Part shown: positions 11,029-23,044 of the stretch, in pieces
Layout: every line of letters starts with the position of its first letter
How positions within the stretch are numbered: the first letter of the stretch is position 1
DNA from: Scalesia atractyloides
Taxonomy: Eukaryota > Streptophyta > Magnoliopsida > Asterales > Asteraceae
Reading direction: 5' to 3'
DNA length: 64,000 nucleotides
Assembly (NCBI GenBank): GCA_947069175.1
Contig: CAMTDV010000017.1
Coordinates: forward strand, 36,341,126-36,405,125
Position numbers and translations under genes: made by a program
Notes under the pieces: model-generated
What the model was told of the DNA's origin: nothing
Databases searched by the model: none
What the model saw: the letters and a program-made list of their open reading frames with translations, nothing else

Positions 11029-11868
11029 ACCCGAGATAATATCCAAATTATATTAAACTTATAATCAACCTAACTTCGTCTTCTTCGTTACAGAATTACA
11101 GCCTACGATTACTGTATTGTTTCTTGTTTAATTCGATTGACAAACATTCAAAAGACTAAAATGAAATGGCAGAGACGATTTTGGAAGTAAACATACCGAA
11201 GGAACAATTTATCTCAGAATTCCGGCAAGGCGTCGGCTCTGTTTTTTATGAACTTCGACTGAGCGAACAAATTAGCAGTTTTGATTAGTTAATTGTGGAA
11301 TTGAAGTACTAAACAAGAGTTATCAGAAGGTTTGAATGACTATACCGTTTTACAGCGTAAGATAAGAATTTTCAGAAGTTTTCCGGCGAGAGTGAAATAT
11401 TCGATATCAACGTCTGAAACTGATTCCGATTGAAGGTTTTGAGTTAATAATAGCTTAACAACTGATAGACGATGAAAGAATTAAGAGACTTACTGATTTG
11501 ATGGAAGATACGGTTTTCCAGCGAAAGTCCGGCGAGTTCAAAAAGCTGCTCCGACGAACTGAAAGTTGTGCGAAAATGAAATTGAAGGTTTGCAGAATGT
11601 GTTTGAGTCGCGAGAGGGGACAATGATTTGAGTATTTTAGGAATTGCAGACTTTTCAGTTATTAAAACCGATCCCACATGAATTCAAGTCCATTCAAGAC
11701 TAAATTGATTGGAGGTGTCGGTGTATCGGTTAAAATCAGTAAACCGCGAACAATCAAACGTTTTTTTTGGACGTTTGGTGACCGATTTCGGTTACAGTTA
11801 GCGTAACCAGATTGATTCATGATTGATCATAAAACTTAATTGTTTCCTAGAATTCACAGAAAACATCA

Positions 11869-11945
11869 AGTGGCGGAGTGGTTATATGTGCGTGTGATAA
11901 GTCTTATGCTTACCCGGCTGACCCGGGTTCGAGTCCCGGCAGCCT
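11869..11945 (+). repeat. Ser/Leu-type tRNA-like module, A 3' LTR
   Basis: TGGCGGAGTGG (A-box, as in tRNA-Ser/Leu) and GGTTCGAGTCC (B-box) with a perfect T-arm stem CCGGG/CCCGG. It lies on the strand opposite to the element's transcript. The 5' acceptor strand does not pair with the 3' side, so this is tRNA-derived rather than a working tRNA gene. Confidence 0.6.
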
Positions 11946-12129
11946 GATTTTTATTTTAATTATTTTATTTTTACTTTTTATCAATTATAACTTTTATATT
12001 CTAGTTTGTATATTAATTATGCATCATTAAAAATTATAATTGACATAAATACGCAATGAAACATTTATAACTTGATATTCGATTACAAACGAAGCGGGTT
12101 TGAAAAACCCGTTTTTGACAAATGTTATA

Positions 12130-12150
12130 GTATCCCCTACTTTTAGGAAT
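12130..12150 (-). other. Polypurine tract of element A
   Basis: On the minus strand AAAAGTAGGGGATAC directly precedes the LTR start; this primes plus-strand DNA synthesis in LTR elements. Confidence 0.75.
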
Positions 12151-12163
12151 TTCGTCCCGAAAT

Positions 12164-15100
12164 TTAAGTAGTAGTAGGGAAAAGATGCGGGTATTTTTCG
12201 CGCATTGAGTCTTCACGTTCCCAAGTAAACTCAGGTCCCCGTTTCGACTCCCAGCGTACCCTAACAATTGGAATGCGACTTCGTCGTAGACGTTTTTCTC
12301 CGAAGTCCATGATCTCTACTGGTCTTTCAATAAAATGCATAGATTCATCAATCTGAATATCTTCCAGAGGAATATGGAGGTTCTCATCAGCGAGACACTT
12401 CTTCAAGTTTGATACGTGGAATGTGGGGTGAATCCTGTTGAGTTCTTCTGGTAGATCAAGCTTGTATGCTACAGGTCCTACTCTTTCGAGTATCTTGAAA
12501 GGTCCTACGTAGCGTGGTGCTAGCTTGCCTTTTTGACCAAAACGAACTACTCCCTTCCACGGTGATACTTTTAAAAGTACATGATCACCAATGTTAAACT
12601 CCAAAGGCTTCCGTCGTTTATCTGCATAACTCTTTTGACGACTTTGAGCCGCTAGAAGATTGTTTCGAAATTAATGGATCTTATCTGTGGTTTCTTGAAT
12701 CAATTCTGGACCGGTGATTTGAGCTTCCCCAATTTCGTGCCAACATACTGGAGATCGGCACTTACGACCGTATAAAGCTTCAAAAGGTGCCATGCTGATG
12801 CTTGAATGATAGCTGTTGTTGTACGAAAATTCAACTAATGGTAGATGAGCGTCCCAATTTCCCTTGAAGTCTATGACACATGCTCGAAGCATATCTTCAA
12901 GAGTTTGAATGGTGCGTTCAGATTGTCCATCAGTTTGAGGATGATAAGCGGTACTGAGATCTAATCGTGTACCCAAAGCGGTTTGTACAGCTTGCCATGT
13001 TCGTGAAGTGAAACGACCATCACGATCTGAAATAATGCTTAACGGTACACCATGTCGGCTTATGATTTCGCTGATGTAAATACGAGCTAGCTTCTCGTTC
13101 TTGAAATCTTCGCGGATAGGAATAAAGTGAGCTGATTTTGTAAGACGATCAATGATTACCCATATAGTGTCATACCCACCAGAAGTGCGAGGTAACCAGG
13201 TAATAAAGTCCATGGTTATGTTTTCCCACTTCCATACAGGTATTTCAGGTTGGACCAGAAGTCCTGAGGGTCTTTGGTGTTCAGCTTTCACCTTGGAACA
13301 TGTAAGGCACTTGGAAACAAAAACAACAATATCCTTTTTCATTCCAGGCCACCAATAGGTGTATCGAAGGTCTTGCTTATCGGCTCCTGGGTGTATAGAG
13401 TATCGTGTTTTGTGAGCCTCATTCATAAGAAATTCACGAAGGTTTTTGTGGTCTGGAATCCATATGCGATCCAGATAGTACAGAATACCGTCAGATTTAG
13501 TTTCAATTTTAATTTCAGCTCCACAGGACAGCTCCTTTCGTACGTCGTCTTCCGTTACTGAAACATGTTGGGCTTCTCGAATTTGATCTTTAATGTCAGT
13601 TATGATTTGCGAACATAGAAGATGAATGGAGTTCGCATAACCCTTTCGACTGAGTGCATCAGCCACCACATTTGCCTTGCCAGGGTGGTACCGAATTTCA
13701 CAGTCATAGTCATTTAGAAGTTCGACCCATCTTCGTTGCCTCATGTTTAACTTCTTTTGATTGAAGATATGTTGAAGACTCTTGTGGTCAGTGTATATTT
13801 CACACTTAGTTCCGTAGAGATAATGTCTCCATATCTTAAGAGCGAACACAACGGCTCCAAGTTCTAGGTCATGGGTGGTGTAGTTCCTCTCATGAGTTTT
13901 GAGTTGTCTCGAAGCATAAGCTATAACCTTTCCTCTTTGCATTAGAACACAGCCTAATCCTTGCCCTGACGCTTTGCAATAAACCACGAAGTCATCACAA
14001 CCTTCAGGAAGAGTGAGGATTGGTGCATCACAGAGTCTTTGTTTAAGGGTTTGGAAGGCTTCTTCTTGTTCGGGTCCCCATATGAAGGGTTTTCCCTTAT
14101 GAGTTAAAGCCGTTAGTGGTACAGCAATGCGAGAGAAGTTTGAAATGAAACGGCGATAATAACCAGCCAGACCAAGGAATGATCTTACTTCAGTTGGTGT
14201 ACATGGCGCTTGCCATTCTTGTACCGCTTTGATTTTTGAGGGGTCGACATGTATTCCCTTGTCATTGACTACATGTCCAAGAAATTGTACCTCTTTTAAC
14301 CAGAATTCGCATTTGGAGAATTTGGCGTAAAGCTTTTCATTCTCTAAGAGTGTAAGGATGAGTCGAAGATGCCGTTCATGATCAGACTTAGACTTTGAAT
14401 AAATGAGGATGTCGTCGATGAAGACTATAACAAAACGATCAAGATAGGGTTTGCAGACTCTGTTCATTAAATCCATGAAGACAGCTGGAGCGTTTGTTAA
14501 ACCAAATGGCATGACCATGAATTCATAATGTCCATAACGAGTTCGGAAAGCGGTCTTTGGGACGTCTTCTTCATGTACTCTGAGTTGATGATATCCAGAA
14601 CGAAGGTCGATTTTTGAAAAACAGCTGGCGCCTTGAAGTTGGTCAAGAAGATCATCAATGCGAGGTAATGGATAGAGATTCTTGATCGTTAACTTGTTGA
14701 GTTCTCTGTAGTCGATGCACATGCGAAACGTTCCATCTTTTTTCTTCACAAAAAGAACAGGTGCACCCCAAGGCGAGGAGCTAGGACGTATAAATCCTTT
14801 GTCAGTCAATTCTTGCAATTGACTGGCTAGCTCTTGCATTTCAGAGGGGGCTAACCTATAAGGAGACTTTGCAACTGGTGTAGCACCAGGTATAAGATCG
14901 ATACGAAATTCGACTTCTCTCATGGGAGGAAGTCCTGAAATGTCGTTTGGAAAATACTTGCGGGAAATCTTTTACTACTGGGATGTCTTCGAGTTTCTTC
15001 TCCATGGTTCCCTTTTTGATGACATGGGTTAAAATGCGACATAATTCTTGCGAAGATATTTTTGGGCTTGAAGACAGGACATTAATCTGAGCCCTTTCGA

Positions 15101-16825
15101 TGGGGTATCCCCGAAGATTCGTAGAGTCTGACCGTTTGTAAGAGGAATGCGTATAAACTTTTCGCGACATACAACCTCAGCCTGATGTTGGCTGAGCCAG
15201 TCCATACCAATTATAATGTCAAAGCTTCCCAACTTCATAGGAATGAGGTCAACTGGAAAGTCGTGATCGTTTAAGGTGAGAGTACAATTGCGTATAATAG
15301 AGTTTAATGAGACCGGTTTTCCGTCAGCAACTTCTACTGTTATGGATTCCATGAGCTTATCACGAATTTGGTTTAGGATGGGTTCAAACTCTAAAGACAC
15401 AAAACTTTTATTCGCGCCAGTATCAAACAACATGGATGCATAACTACCGTTGATAAGAAACGTAGCGTTAACCACATTGCTGTCCGCTCTAGCCTAATTA
15501 GCGTTGATGTTGAAAGCTCTTCCTCTTGCAGGTGGAGGAGCTTGGTTAGCTTGATTCACCGGATTTGCTTGGGCTTGAGCATGTATAATGTTCACCAAAC
15601 GTGGACAAGTGTTTCTAAAGTGGCTTGGATCTCCACAATTGTAGCAAGCCCGCATAGGTTGCACCATGGGATAGTTGGGTTGGTAGTATGATTGGGCTAA
15701 ATGTTGGGTAGGTGGTAGTAGTAGGGGTTGTTGGGCTTGACCCATTATTTGTTGGTGGGTTTGGGTTGAAGGCTGGTGGCGGTTCGTTCGCTGAGGTATG
15801 CGACAAGTTTGAACCGTATGACCTGCGCGACCACAACCGGTGCAATGTTGGCAGGGATGATCAGGAAAATGGTGGTATTGTCAACGGTTGAATTTTTGTA
15901 ATGGGCCAGAGTATGGCCTTTTGTATGGCGCAGGTGAGGGGGCAACTTGGGTAATGGGTGCAGCAGGGATAGGGAAATTGGTTTGTGTGACAGCGAAGTT
16001 TCTGGTGTTACGTTTCCTCTTGTTAGCAAACTTAGAGGAAGAGGTGGAATGGTTTGAAGTTTGGCCCTCAACGGGGGCTTTCTTTTTCTCCTCTTTAAAT
16101 TTACCGTTGCGAATTCGATTCTCGGTCAGTTCAGTAGCTAGTTCCATAGCAGCTTCAAGTATTGCTGGCGAAGTGCTGAGAACTGAATCTTGAATTTTCG
16201 AGGGAAGACCTCGAATATAATGCTCGATTAAGCGGTAAACTGGGGTGAACAAGTTAGGGACCATTTGGTTCAACTCTAAGAACCTCTTGTTGTAGGAAGT
16301 ATGATCTCCCTCCTTTTGCTTCAATGAATGAAATTCATCTTCTAACTTTTTAATCTCACTTCTAGGACAGAATCGTCTCGTCATGATTTCCCTTAACTCC
16401 TCCCACGTTAAGGCCATTGCATCATCGATTCCCCTCTTACCCTTTTCAGTATTCCACCAGGTAAGAGCTACCCCAAATAGTCTCCCGGTTGCGTATCGTA
16501 CCTTGCGATCCTCGGGACAATCACAGTTGAGGAAGGTGTTTTCCATTTTCTCAAACCAGTGGAGGAGAGCAGTGACACCTTCGGTCCCTTCAAATTTAGG
16601 AGGATCGCAAGACTTGAAATGTTTATATGAGCACTTTTTGGTAGACGGGTTGCCGATGTTCTGGTCTTCTTGCTGGGGAGGATTAGTGGGATTTGTGGCG
16701 AGAGCTTGTTGTACTTGAACCACAATGTCAGGAAGCACCGCGGCCATTTGTTTTGCGATTTGAGTGGCCAAGCGTTCGTGAGACCTTCCTGATCTTCTAC
16801 TCCCTCGTTGTTGTCTAGCCGACAT
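12164..16825 (-). pseudogene. gag-pol: Broken gag-pol polyprotein gene of element A
   Basis: One frame from ATG 16825 with the order Gag, zinc knuckles, protease, RT, RNase H, integrase and chromodomain-like tail. Gag lies at 16825-15500. The first Cys-rich finger is hit twice: Cys to Phe, and TGC to TGA at 15881-15883. A CCHC knuckle (CYNCGDPSHF) follows, then TAG at 15494-15496. The protease motif is DTGAN rather than the DTGAD of the sister copies. A 1-bp deletion near 15035 and a 1-bp insertion near 14955 restore the frame. RT has FIDDILIYS. RNase H reads YCKASGQG, so its first catalytic Asp is Lys. Integrase has lost two residues in the zinc-binding part. TAA at 12671-12673 cuts off the tail, which reads VRWESKRGPEFTWERED and ends at 12164. 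Clearly non-functional. Confidence 0.9.
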
Positions 16826-17622
16826 CTACAGGAACATACATAAGAAGGTTGTGAGTTTATGGAGTCTTTTTAGGTGTCATGTGTCTTAAAGAAAATGAAA
16901 ATAACATAAATATCAATAATGCAACTACATCCATAGGATGTCTTGGGTTTGCTCATGTTGGGCCTCAAATGTCCCCCATACCTTCACCTGTATAGTCATG
17001 TGGGCCCCCATGACTATTGGCTTGGTAGGATTCACATTAGTATTGGTTGTTTAACACTCGCATCACCCGAATGAAAACCACAAATATGTTTACGAGATGT
17101 ATGGTCGGAATGTGTCCAGGTGTAGACACAATGACAACTCAAAGTGGGGTTAGCTCACACGACGTTTGGTATAACATGTTTTGGCCTAATAGGTACTTCT
17201 TACTCTCATCGTCAGTCCCCAGGTAGGCAAACTAGTCCTTTATTTTGGATTTATACGAATTCCAGCCTAGACAGGACGTTCCGACTACCGGTATTTGTAC
17301 CCTTCCAGTTACTACATGCCCGTCATGAGAACTCACTTTGATGGGATTCGTAAATACAAAAATCATTGCAAAAACAATCATGAAAATGATGTGGTGTGTG
17401 CTCGCATGGATATGATATGTTATGAGAATATGATTCATGATAGGCATTATATAATAATATGTACTTATGAACATGCTTGCATAACATTGAATGTAACATT
17501 AAACATAAAACATATAATCATCATGAAATTTGGCATATAACACACAAAAATTTTAAAAATTCTAATCAACTATAGTATAGGCTCTAAGGGTCTAATAACC
17601 TATCCTATATCCCTATAGTCAT
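16826..17622 (-). other. Untranslated leader of element A
   Basis: Between primer site and gag ATG. No coding region; closely related leaders lie at 25414-26212, 38046-38838 and 46230-47022. Confidence 0.6.
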
Positions 17623-17635
17623 GGCTCTGATACCA
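17623..17635 (-). other. Primer-binding site of element A
   Basis: TGGTATCAGAGCC on the minus strand, three bases from the 5' LTR; complementary to initiator tRNA-Met. Confidence 0.9.
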
Positions 17636-18754
17636 ATCTGTCACACCCCGACCCGCAGCGGAATAAGAGTCAGGGCATAATTGGGTTATCACCAAAGCAC
17701 ATGATATTTACTAATATGTTTCATATTCATTTAAGTCAAAATTACATTCTCAATAATCCAAACATGTTCATACAAATACAAAGAAAAATAATCAACTAAA
17801 CAATCCAAGCTCTAAACCAGTTTATTCTTCTAAGCCAATCCTATGTGTTTCTTGCTGCAGCTGGATCACCTGTATCATGTGTAAAATGGGGGTTTTTGGG
17901 TCAACATAAGTTGGCGAGTGAACCTCGTTAGATAAACATTTATTATTGATTTCTTGTTATCTTTATCAAGTAAAAGTTGTGCAATAGTCATATATGAGCA
18001 AATGTAAATAATCATACAATAACAATAACAACCACAAACTATAACATACAATAACATATGAACTTGCATGAATACATAACATGAATGAAACTGTATATGT
18101 TGGCAACGTCACCTTCACGCTCATAATGTAATGGGGAACGGACGGCCTATGATGAATGTCTGTGCGATTAAGGCTCAATCAAACGGAGCCGATCGTATGT
18201 TGGCAACGCCCGGTTCACGCTCATAATGTAATGGGGAGCGGCGGCCTATGATATTGCATGTACTGAAAATAATAAATTAAATCTAAACGATAACCACACA
18301 AACAGTTGATACATGCTGAATACACATTTGTTCATATTATGATGTATGCACAATGATTTAAATATAATAAATGGTAAGACACATGATAAACCCCAAAAAC
18401 GTGATTAAAACGGGGAATTTTTAGAGATTCACTCACATTGGGTGCGTTCGGTTGGAGATGATGAGATGCGCACGAGTTTGAAGGATTGAACAACGAGGAT
18501 TAACTAACCTAAATAATAACGGAAGGTATAGTAAATGAGTGGATGTTATTAATAATTTTAATAGAATTTTTTTAGATATATTTTTGTGAGTTTAAGGCTA
18601 TTTCCTATCTTTAAAAACATTATTTTTAAGTATTTTTAGTTGATTTTTAAATTAAATTAAATAAATAAAAATATATAAAAAAATTGACTTTTGCGTTGAC
18701 CATTGACCATTGACTGTTTGACTGTTTGACCGGTTCTATTGTGTGAATGTATAC

Positions 18755-19162
18755 GCCGGGCAGGACTCAAACCCGAGACCTCCCGTACGCGTGCACGCAG
18801 CTCTACCAACTGAGCTACGTGTCTAACCCGAAATAATTCTGTTTTTAATTATATTTATATACTAATTCAGTTTATTCAAAATTCTTTTATTTTCAAAAAG
18901 TGTTTTAAATCATCGAACCGGAGCGTGCAACAAGTCTCGAACCCGGGACCTGTGGGTTAGTGTTGCACACAGTCCACCGCTGGACTGTGTGTCTAACCTG
19001 GTTAATATACCGATTTTTATTATACTTAACATCTAACGTAAGTGAATCCGGTTCAATTAGAAAATAAAACATCTTTATTACAGAGCATACGTGTGTCAAG
19101 GATCGAACTCGCGGAGTGTGATATAGGTGTGCACACAGTCCACCGCTGGACTGTGTGTCTAA
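18755..19162 (-). repeat. Three-unit tRNA-like array, A 5' LTR
   Basis: Same array as at 10619-11028. In unit 3 the B-box has decayed (GGTTTGAG in place of GGTTCGAG); units 1 and 2 keep their stem and TTCGA cores. Confidence 0.65.
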
Positions 19163-20002
19163 CCCGAGATAATATCCAAATTATATTAAACTTATAATCA
19201 ACCTAACTTCGTCTTCTTCGTTACAGAATTACAGCCTACGATTACCCTATTGTTTCTTGTTTAATTCGATTGACAAACATTCAAAAGACTAAAATGAAAT
19301 GGCAGAGACGATTTTGGAAGTAAACATACCGAAGGAACAATTTATCTCAGAATTCCGGCAAGGCGTCGGCTCTGTTTTTTATGAACTTCGACTGAGCGAA
19401 CAAATTAGCAGTTTTGATTAGTTAATTGTGGAATTGAAGTACTAAACAAGAGTTATCAGAAGGTTTGAATGACTATACCGTTTTACAGCGGAAGATAAGA
19501 ATTTTCAGAAGTTTTCCGGCGAGAGTGAAATATTCGATATCAACGTCTGAAACTGATTCCGATTGAAGGTTTTGAGTTAATAATAGCTTAACAACTGATA
19601 GACGATGAAAGAATTAAGAGACTTACTGATTTGATGGAAGACACGGTTTTCCGGCGAAAGTCCGGCGAGTTCAAAAAGCTGCTCCGACGAACTGAAAGTT
19701 TTGCGAAAATGAAATTGAAGGTTTGCAGAATGTGTTTGAGTCGCGAGAGGGGACAATGATTTGAGTATTTCAGGAATTGCAGACTTTTCAGTTATTAAAA
19801 CCGATCCCACATGAATTCAAGTCCATTCAAGACTAAATTGATTGGAGGTGTCGGTGTATCGGTTAAAATCAGTAAACCGCGAACAATCAAACGTTTTTTT
19901 TGGACGTTTGGTGACCGATTTCGGTTACAGTTAGCGTAACCAGATTGATTCATGATTGATCATAAAATTTAATTGTTTCCTTGAATTCACAGAAAACATC
20001 AA

Positions 20003-20078
20003 GTGGCGGAGTGGTTATATGTGCGTGTGATAAGTCTTATGCTTACCCGGCTGACCCGGGTTCGAGTACCGGCAGCCT
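20003..20078 (+). repeat. Ser/Leu-type tRNA-like module, A 5' LTR
   Basis: Same as 11869-11945, with one B-box change (TTCGAGTACC). Confidence 0.55.
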
Positions 20079-20262
20079 GATTTTTATTTTAATTATTTTA
20101 TTTTTACTTTTTATCAATTATAACTTTTATATTCTAGTTTGTATATTAATTATGCATCATTAAAAATTATAATTGACATAAATACGCAACGAAACATTTA
20201 TAACTTGATATTCGATTACAAACGAAGCGGGTTTGGAAAACCCGTTTTTGACAAATGTTACA

Positions 20263-20267
20263 AGAAG
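20263..20267. repeat. Target site duplication of element A, right
   Basis: AGAAG, matching 9481-9485. Confidence 0.85.
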
Positions 20268-21168
20268 TCAGAACAGGTCCTGAAGGAATACAGAAAGAGT
20301 ACACAGTGCTAGATATTGATCAAGAGACCATGATGTTTCCTAAACATCACCTGAAGAACTACTACTGGAACCATGAGGTAGATAAGCTTGAAAGACCCTT
20401 CAGTGCTATAAGTACAAGAATAGTTGATGCAAGACTTAGGAGAAATAGGACTTATCTTCATATGCATCTTACAAATCCAATAGCTAGAGTGGACAGGGTA
20501 GACACTCCGACTCATGCAGGCGAAGCCATGGGAACATATGAACAAAACAAGTATATCCTGATCAGGTTAGATGGCAGTGTAACAACTGTTGTAGACAATG
20601 ATCTGGCTGATGAACTTCACCCATTGGATATTATAAAGATGAAACAACATTTCGATAAAGAAAAAGGGAAACAAATTTCAACAGAAGGGCTTTGAACAGC
20701 ATTGCTGAAGCAGGAAGAAAGTTATAAAGGGCAGCCCTGGCAGATTTTGATCTAAGCATCACCTTTGATTACAACAAGAAAGTGCACACACCTCCTCTAG
20801 ACACACCCATTCCAGCTGAACTTGCTTCTAAAGCTAGAACAAGAGTCATCTTTGAAGCAGCTAAACTATTTGTGGTGTTCAAAGATTTCAATGATGAGAG
20901 GGCTCTGTTTAGAGTTGATGAAACATGTAGATACTCAAATCAGACTATTAACTACATCAAAGACTGCATGAACAAGAAACAAGAACAACTCAAGAAAAAG
21001 GGGAAGAACAACGAACAACTGAGAAAGATAATAGAAAATATAATGGAAGAATGGAAGGTTGCTAGAGGATGGTACAAAGATGTATACAAGGCTACACACA
21101 AGACCATTGAGCCCAAGAAGCAGCTAAGAAAGGGAGATGTTTACAAGAGTGGTCTGAAGATCAACTAA
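20268..21168 (+). pseudogene. 3' part of the broken unknown ORF
   Basis: Continues the ORF cut by A. The first stretch stays open to 20695 and includes YTVLDIDQETMMFPKHHL and THAGEAMGTYEQNKYIL. A stop at 20693-20695 and a short gap are followed by an open stretch at 20782-21168, which is basic and Lys/Glu-rich (a likely helical region) and ends GDVYKSGLKIN. No catalytic motif of RT, integrase or transposase is visible. Basic C-terminal content would suit a nucleic-acid-binding structural protein of a non-autonomous element, but that is inference and the family is unrecognised. Confidence 0.5.
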
Positions 21169-21300
21169 GAAAACTTCTTAGTTTTATGTTTGAAACAATG
21201 TTTTGTTAAAATTTGCTTTCAATTTTTTTAAGTATCCGATTGTTTGAAGTATTTTCTATTGTCATGAGTTGTTAATTTTCTTACAATACTTAGGGGAAAA
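21169..21300 (+). other. 3' untranslated stretch with polypurine-like end
   Basis: T-rich noncoding DNA ending CTTAGGGGAAAAC right before a TG. This resembles a polypurine tract before a 3' LTR, but the following segment does not match the LTR-like segment at 5449-6022. Confidence 0.35.
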
Positions 21301-22097
21301 CTGTCAGGAAACTTTTTATGTAAGTATTGAAGAAAAATGTAATCAGTCTGTTTCAAAGGAGAAGATAAAAGTTCTAATACCAATTGTTGGTCCTAGATGG
21401 ACAAAAACTTTACTTAACGTAATATGGCAAGTGATTTCAACAAATATGAAAATAGTGCGCGGAAATAGAAATCAAACTTTCAAGACACAAGAACTACAGA
21501 ATTTTCAAGTTTATATCACTTTGAAACAAAATGGTTTACAAGGTGATTGTGAGGTTATTGACTAGTACAAAAGAATACTTGTGAAATTATGAGGTGAAAG
21601 GGCAATGGAGTTTTGTCGTATGTATTGAATGATAAGCTTGACTCATTGTCCTTTGATGGAGAGCTTTCTGTTTATAGAAAATCTTGGGCATGAATAAACA
21701 TTTGTTTATTCATGCACTTGAACTGCCTAAAGTAGCTTTTTGACATATTCATTGAATCTTCTAGGGTCCACTTGCTACTTTATTTTGTGGAAGAGCTTCG
21801 ATTTCAGACAAGTGGGTTCATCAGATTTTCTAATGTCCACGTCATCGAAAAATCTGCTAATCAGATTTTACCAGATGTTGATGATATCCATCAGAAATAT
21901 CATCAGATCCATCAGAATGGTCTTTTCTGATAGTCTTTTCTTGTTCTTGATTAGTTTCAGATTCATGAAGAAGATGCGTTGTTCATTTCTGGTGTCCTGC
22001 CTTGTTTCTTCTTGTTGCTTTGACCTTCAGGACTTTTATTTTCTCCTTTGAAACAGACTGATTACATCCAATACTTACATAAAAAGTTTCCTAACAG
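21301..22097. mobile_element. 797-bp segment with long imperfect terminal inverted repeats
   Basis: The first about 70 bases (21301-21371, from CTGTCAGGAAAC) are reverse-complementary, with few differences, to 22032-22097 (ending GTTTCCTAACAG). No clear target duplication flanks it. It has no coding capacity. It could be a non-autonomous DNA transposon, a foldback element or a rearranged LTR (its ends also read TG...CA and a polypurine-like run precedes it). The internal stretch near 21375-21400 contains a reverse primer-site-like sequence, which favours a rearranged retroelement. Confidence 0.45.
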
Positions 22098-22787
22098 ATA
22101 TCAATTTAGTTTAATAGACGAGAATATGTCAGGGAACTAAAACCGGCTTCTCTCAAAACCTAATCCTAGCTATGCCACTCAAGACCTATTAATAACCTAT
22201 TACCTCTCAGTATCAAGATTAGCTGAATATCAAGATCAGAATATCCTTTGATTATTGTTTCTAAGGTTAATGGCCAATTCACCCAACAATTAACCAAACC
22301 CGCTAAGATTAGATAATTAACACAAATCTATTCTATGAAAGACATTCATCAAGATTCATGTGAAATGAGTAAACAACTAATAATCAAATCAAGATACGCA
22401 TATACATCAAATCAATGTTCCAAAGTTCTTTACTTTTCAAGAAAATCCATATACATGACAGAAACCAAATAAAAATCCAAACTTTATTAAATAATCATCC
22501 TAACCTAGGTAGTAATAAGGTTTTAGCCAGAAAACATAGTCATGGAAATCAAAACACAAGTCTTAAAGAAAGAATTCATCCAATAAAAGTAAAAGAAACG
22601 GAAAACAAAGAAAACCGGGAGACAAAACTCGAATAGTCTTCAATCCTACGCTTCCTGTTTCACCCGAATGATTCCCGTGTTCCGAATACTCTGAAAACTC
22701 GTAAATTCTGCTGCTGAATTCGCCCAAGATGTCCTAGATTCGTAACTAGGGTTGACTATGGAGTTAAAGATGTTTTATATGGTTTCA
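22098..22787. other. Noncoding repeat DNA, left part of the target of element B
   Basis: No coding region. The GCAAA duplication shows that it was once joined directly to 52579. It looks like the noncoding end of a dispersed plant repeat. Confidence 0.5.
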
Positions 22788-22792
22788 GCAAA
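22788..22792. repeat. Target site duplication of element B, left
   Basis: GCAAA, repeated at 52574-52578. Confidence 0.88.
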
Positions 22793-22810
22793 TGTAACAT
22801 TTGTCAAAAA

Positions 22811-22828
22811 CGGGTTTTTCCAAACCCG
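22811..22828. repeat. LTR-start hairpin
   Basis: CGGGTTT, TTCC loop, AAACCCG: a 7-bp perfect stem 18 bases into the LTR. Other LTRs have a different loop or stem composition but keep the pairing (12095-12111, 33309-33325). Confidence 0.65.
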
Positions 22829-22978
22829 CTCCGTTTGTAATCGAATATCAAGTTATAAATGTTTTGTTGCGTATTTATGTTTATTTTGATTTTAATGATA
22901 CATAATTAATAAACAAACTAAACTATAAAAGTTATAATTGATAAAAAGTATAAATAAAATAATTAAAAAGGAAATGAG

Positions 22979-23044
22979 GCTGCCGGGACTCTAACCCGGG
23001 TCAGCCGGAAATTTATCACACACACACATAACCACTCCGCCACT
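22979..23044 (-). repeat. Ser/Leu-type tRNA-like module, B 5' LTR
   Basis: Reverse orientation to the element. Keeps the A-box TGGCGGAGTGG and T-arm, but the B-box has a substitution and about 11 bases are missing relative to 50159-50235. Confidence 0.55.

Larger units (their letters stand above)
9486..12129 (-). repeat. 3' LTR of element A
   Basis: Nearly the same as 17639-20262. In element orientation it starts at 12129 (TGTAACA changed to TATAACA) and runs to 9486. It carries the LTR-start hairpin (12095-12111), the Ser/Leu-type tRNA-like module (11869-11945), the three-unit tRNA-like array (10619-11028), a W-box cluster (10569-10599) and one copy of the GATC hairpin repeat (10009-10039). 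Confidence 0.9.
9486..20262 (-). mobile_element. Ty3/gypsy element A (chromovirus, Tekay/Del-like)
   Basis: Complete-length element with LTRs at 9486-12129 and 17639-20262, a primer site at 17623-17635, gag-pol on the minus strand and a polypurine tract at 12130-12150. It is flanked by AGAAG. The 3' LTR lacks the terminal TG/CA dinucleotide at 9486 (AGAAG joins TCACACC directly, while other copies read TGTCACACC), a post-insertion loss. A is inserted in the unknown ORF that resumes at 20268. Gag-pol is broken by several stops and frameshifts, so A is not autonomous. Confidence 0.9.
17639..20262 (-). repeat. 5' LTR of element A
   Basis: Starts TGTAACATTTG at 20262 and ends GTGTGACA at 17639 in element orientation. 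It shares the same internal landmarks as the 3' LTR, with scattered substitutions between the two. Confidence 0.92.

Noticed and set aside
21301..22097. Segment considered as the 3' LTR partner of 5449-6022
   Set aside because: The two share no recognisable sequence, including at the U5 end, where LTRs of one element should match.
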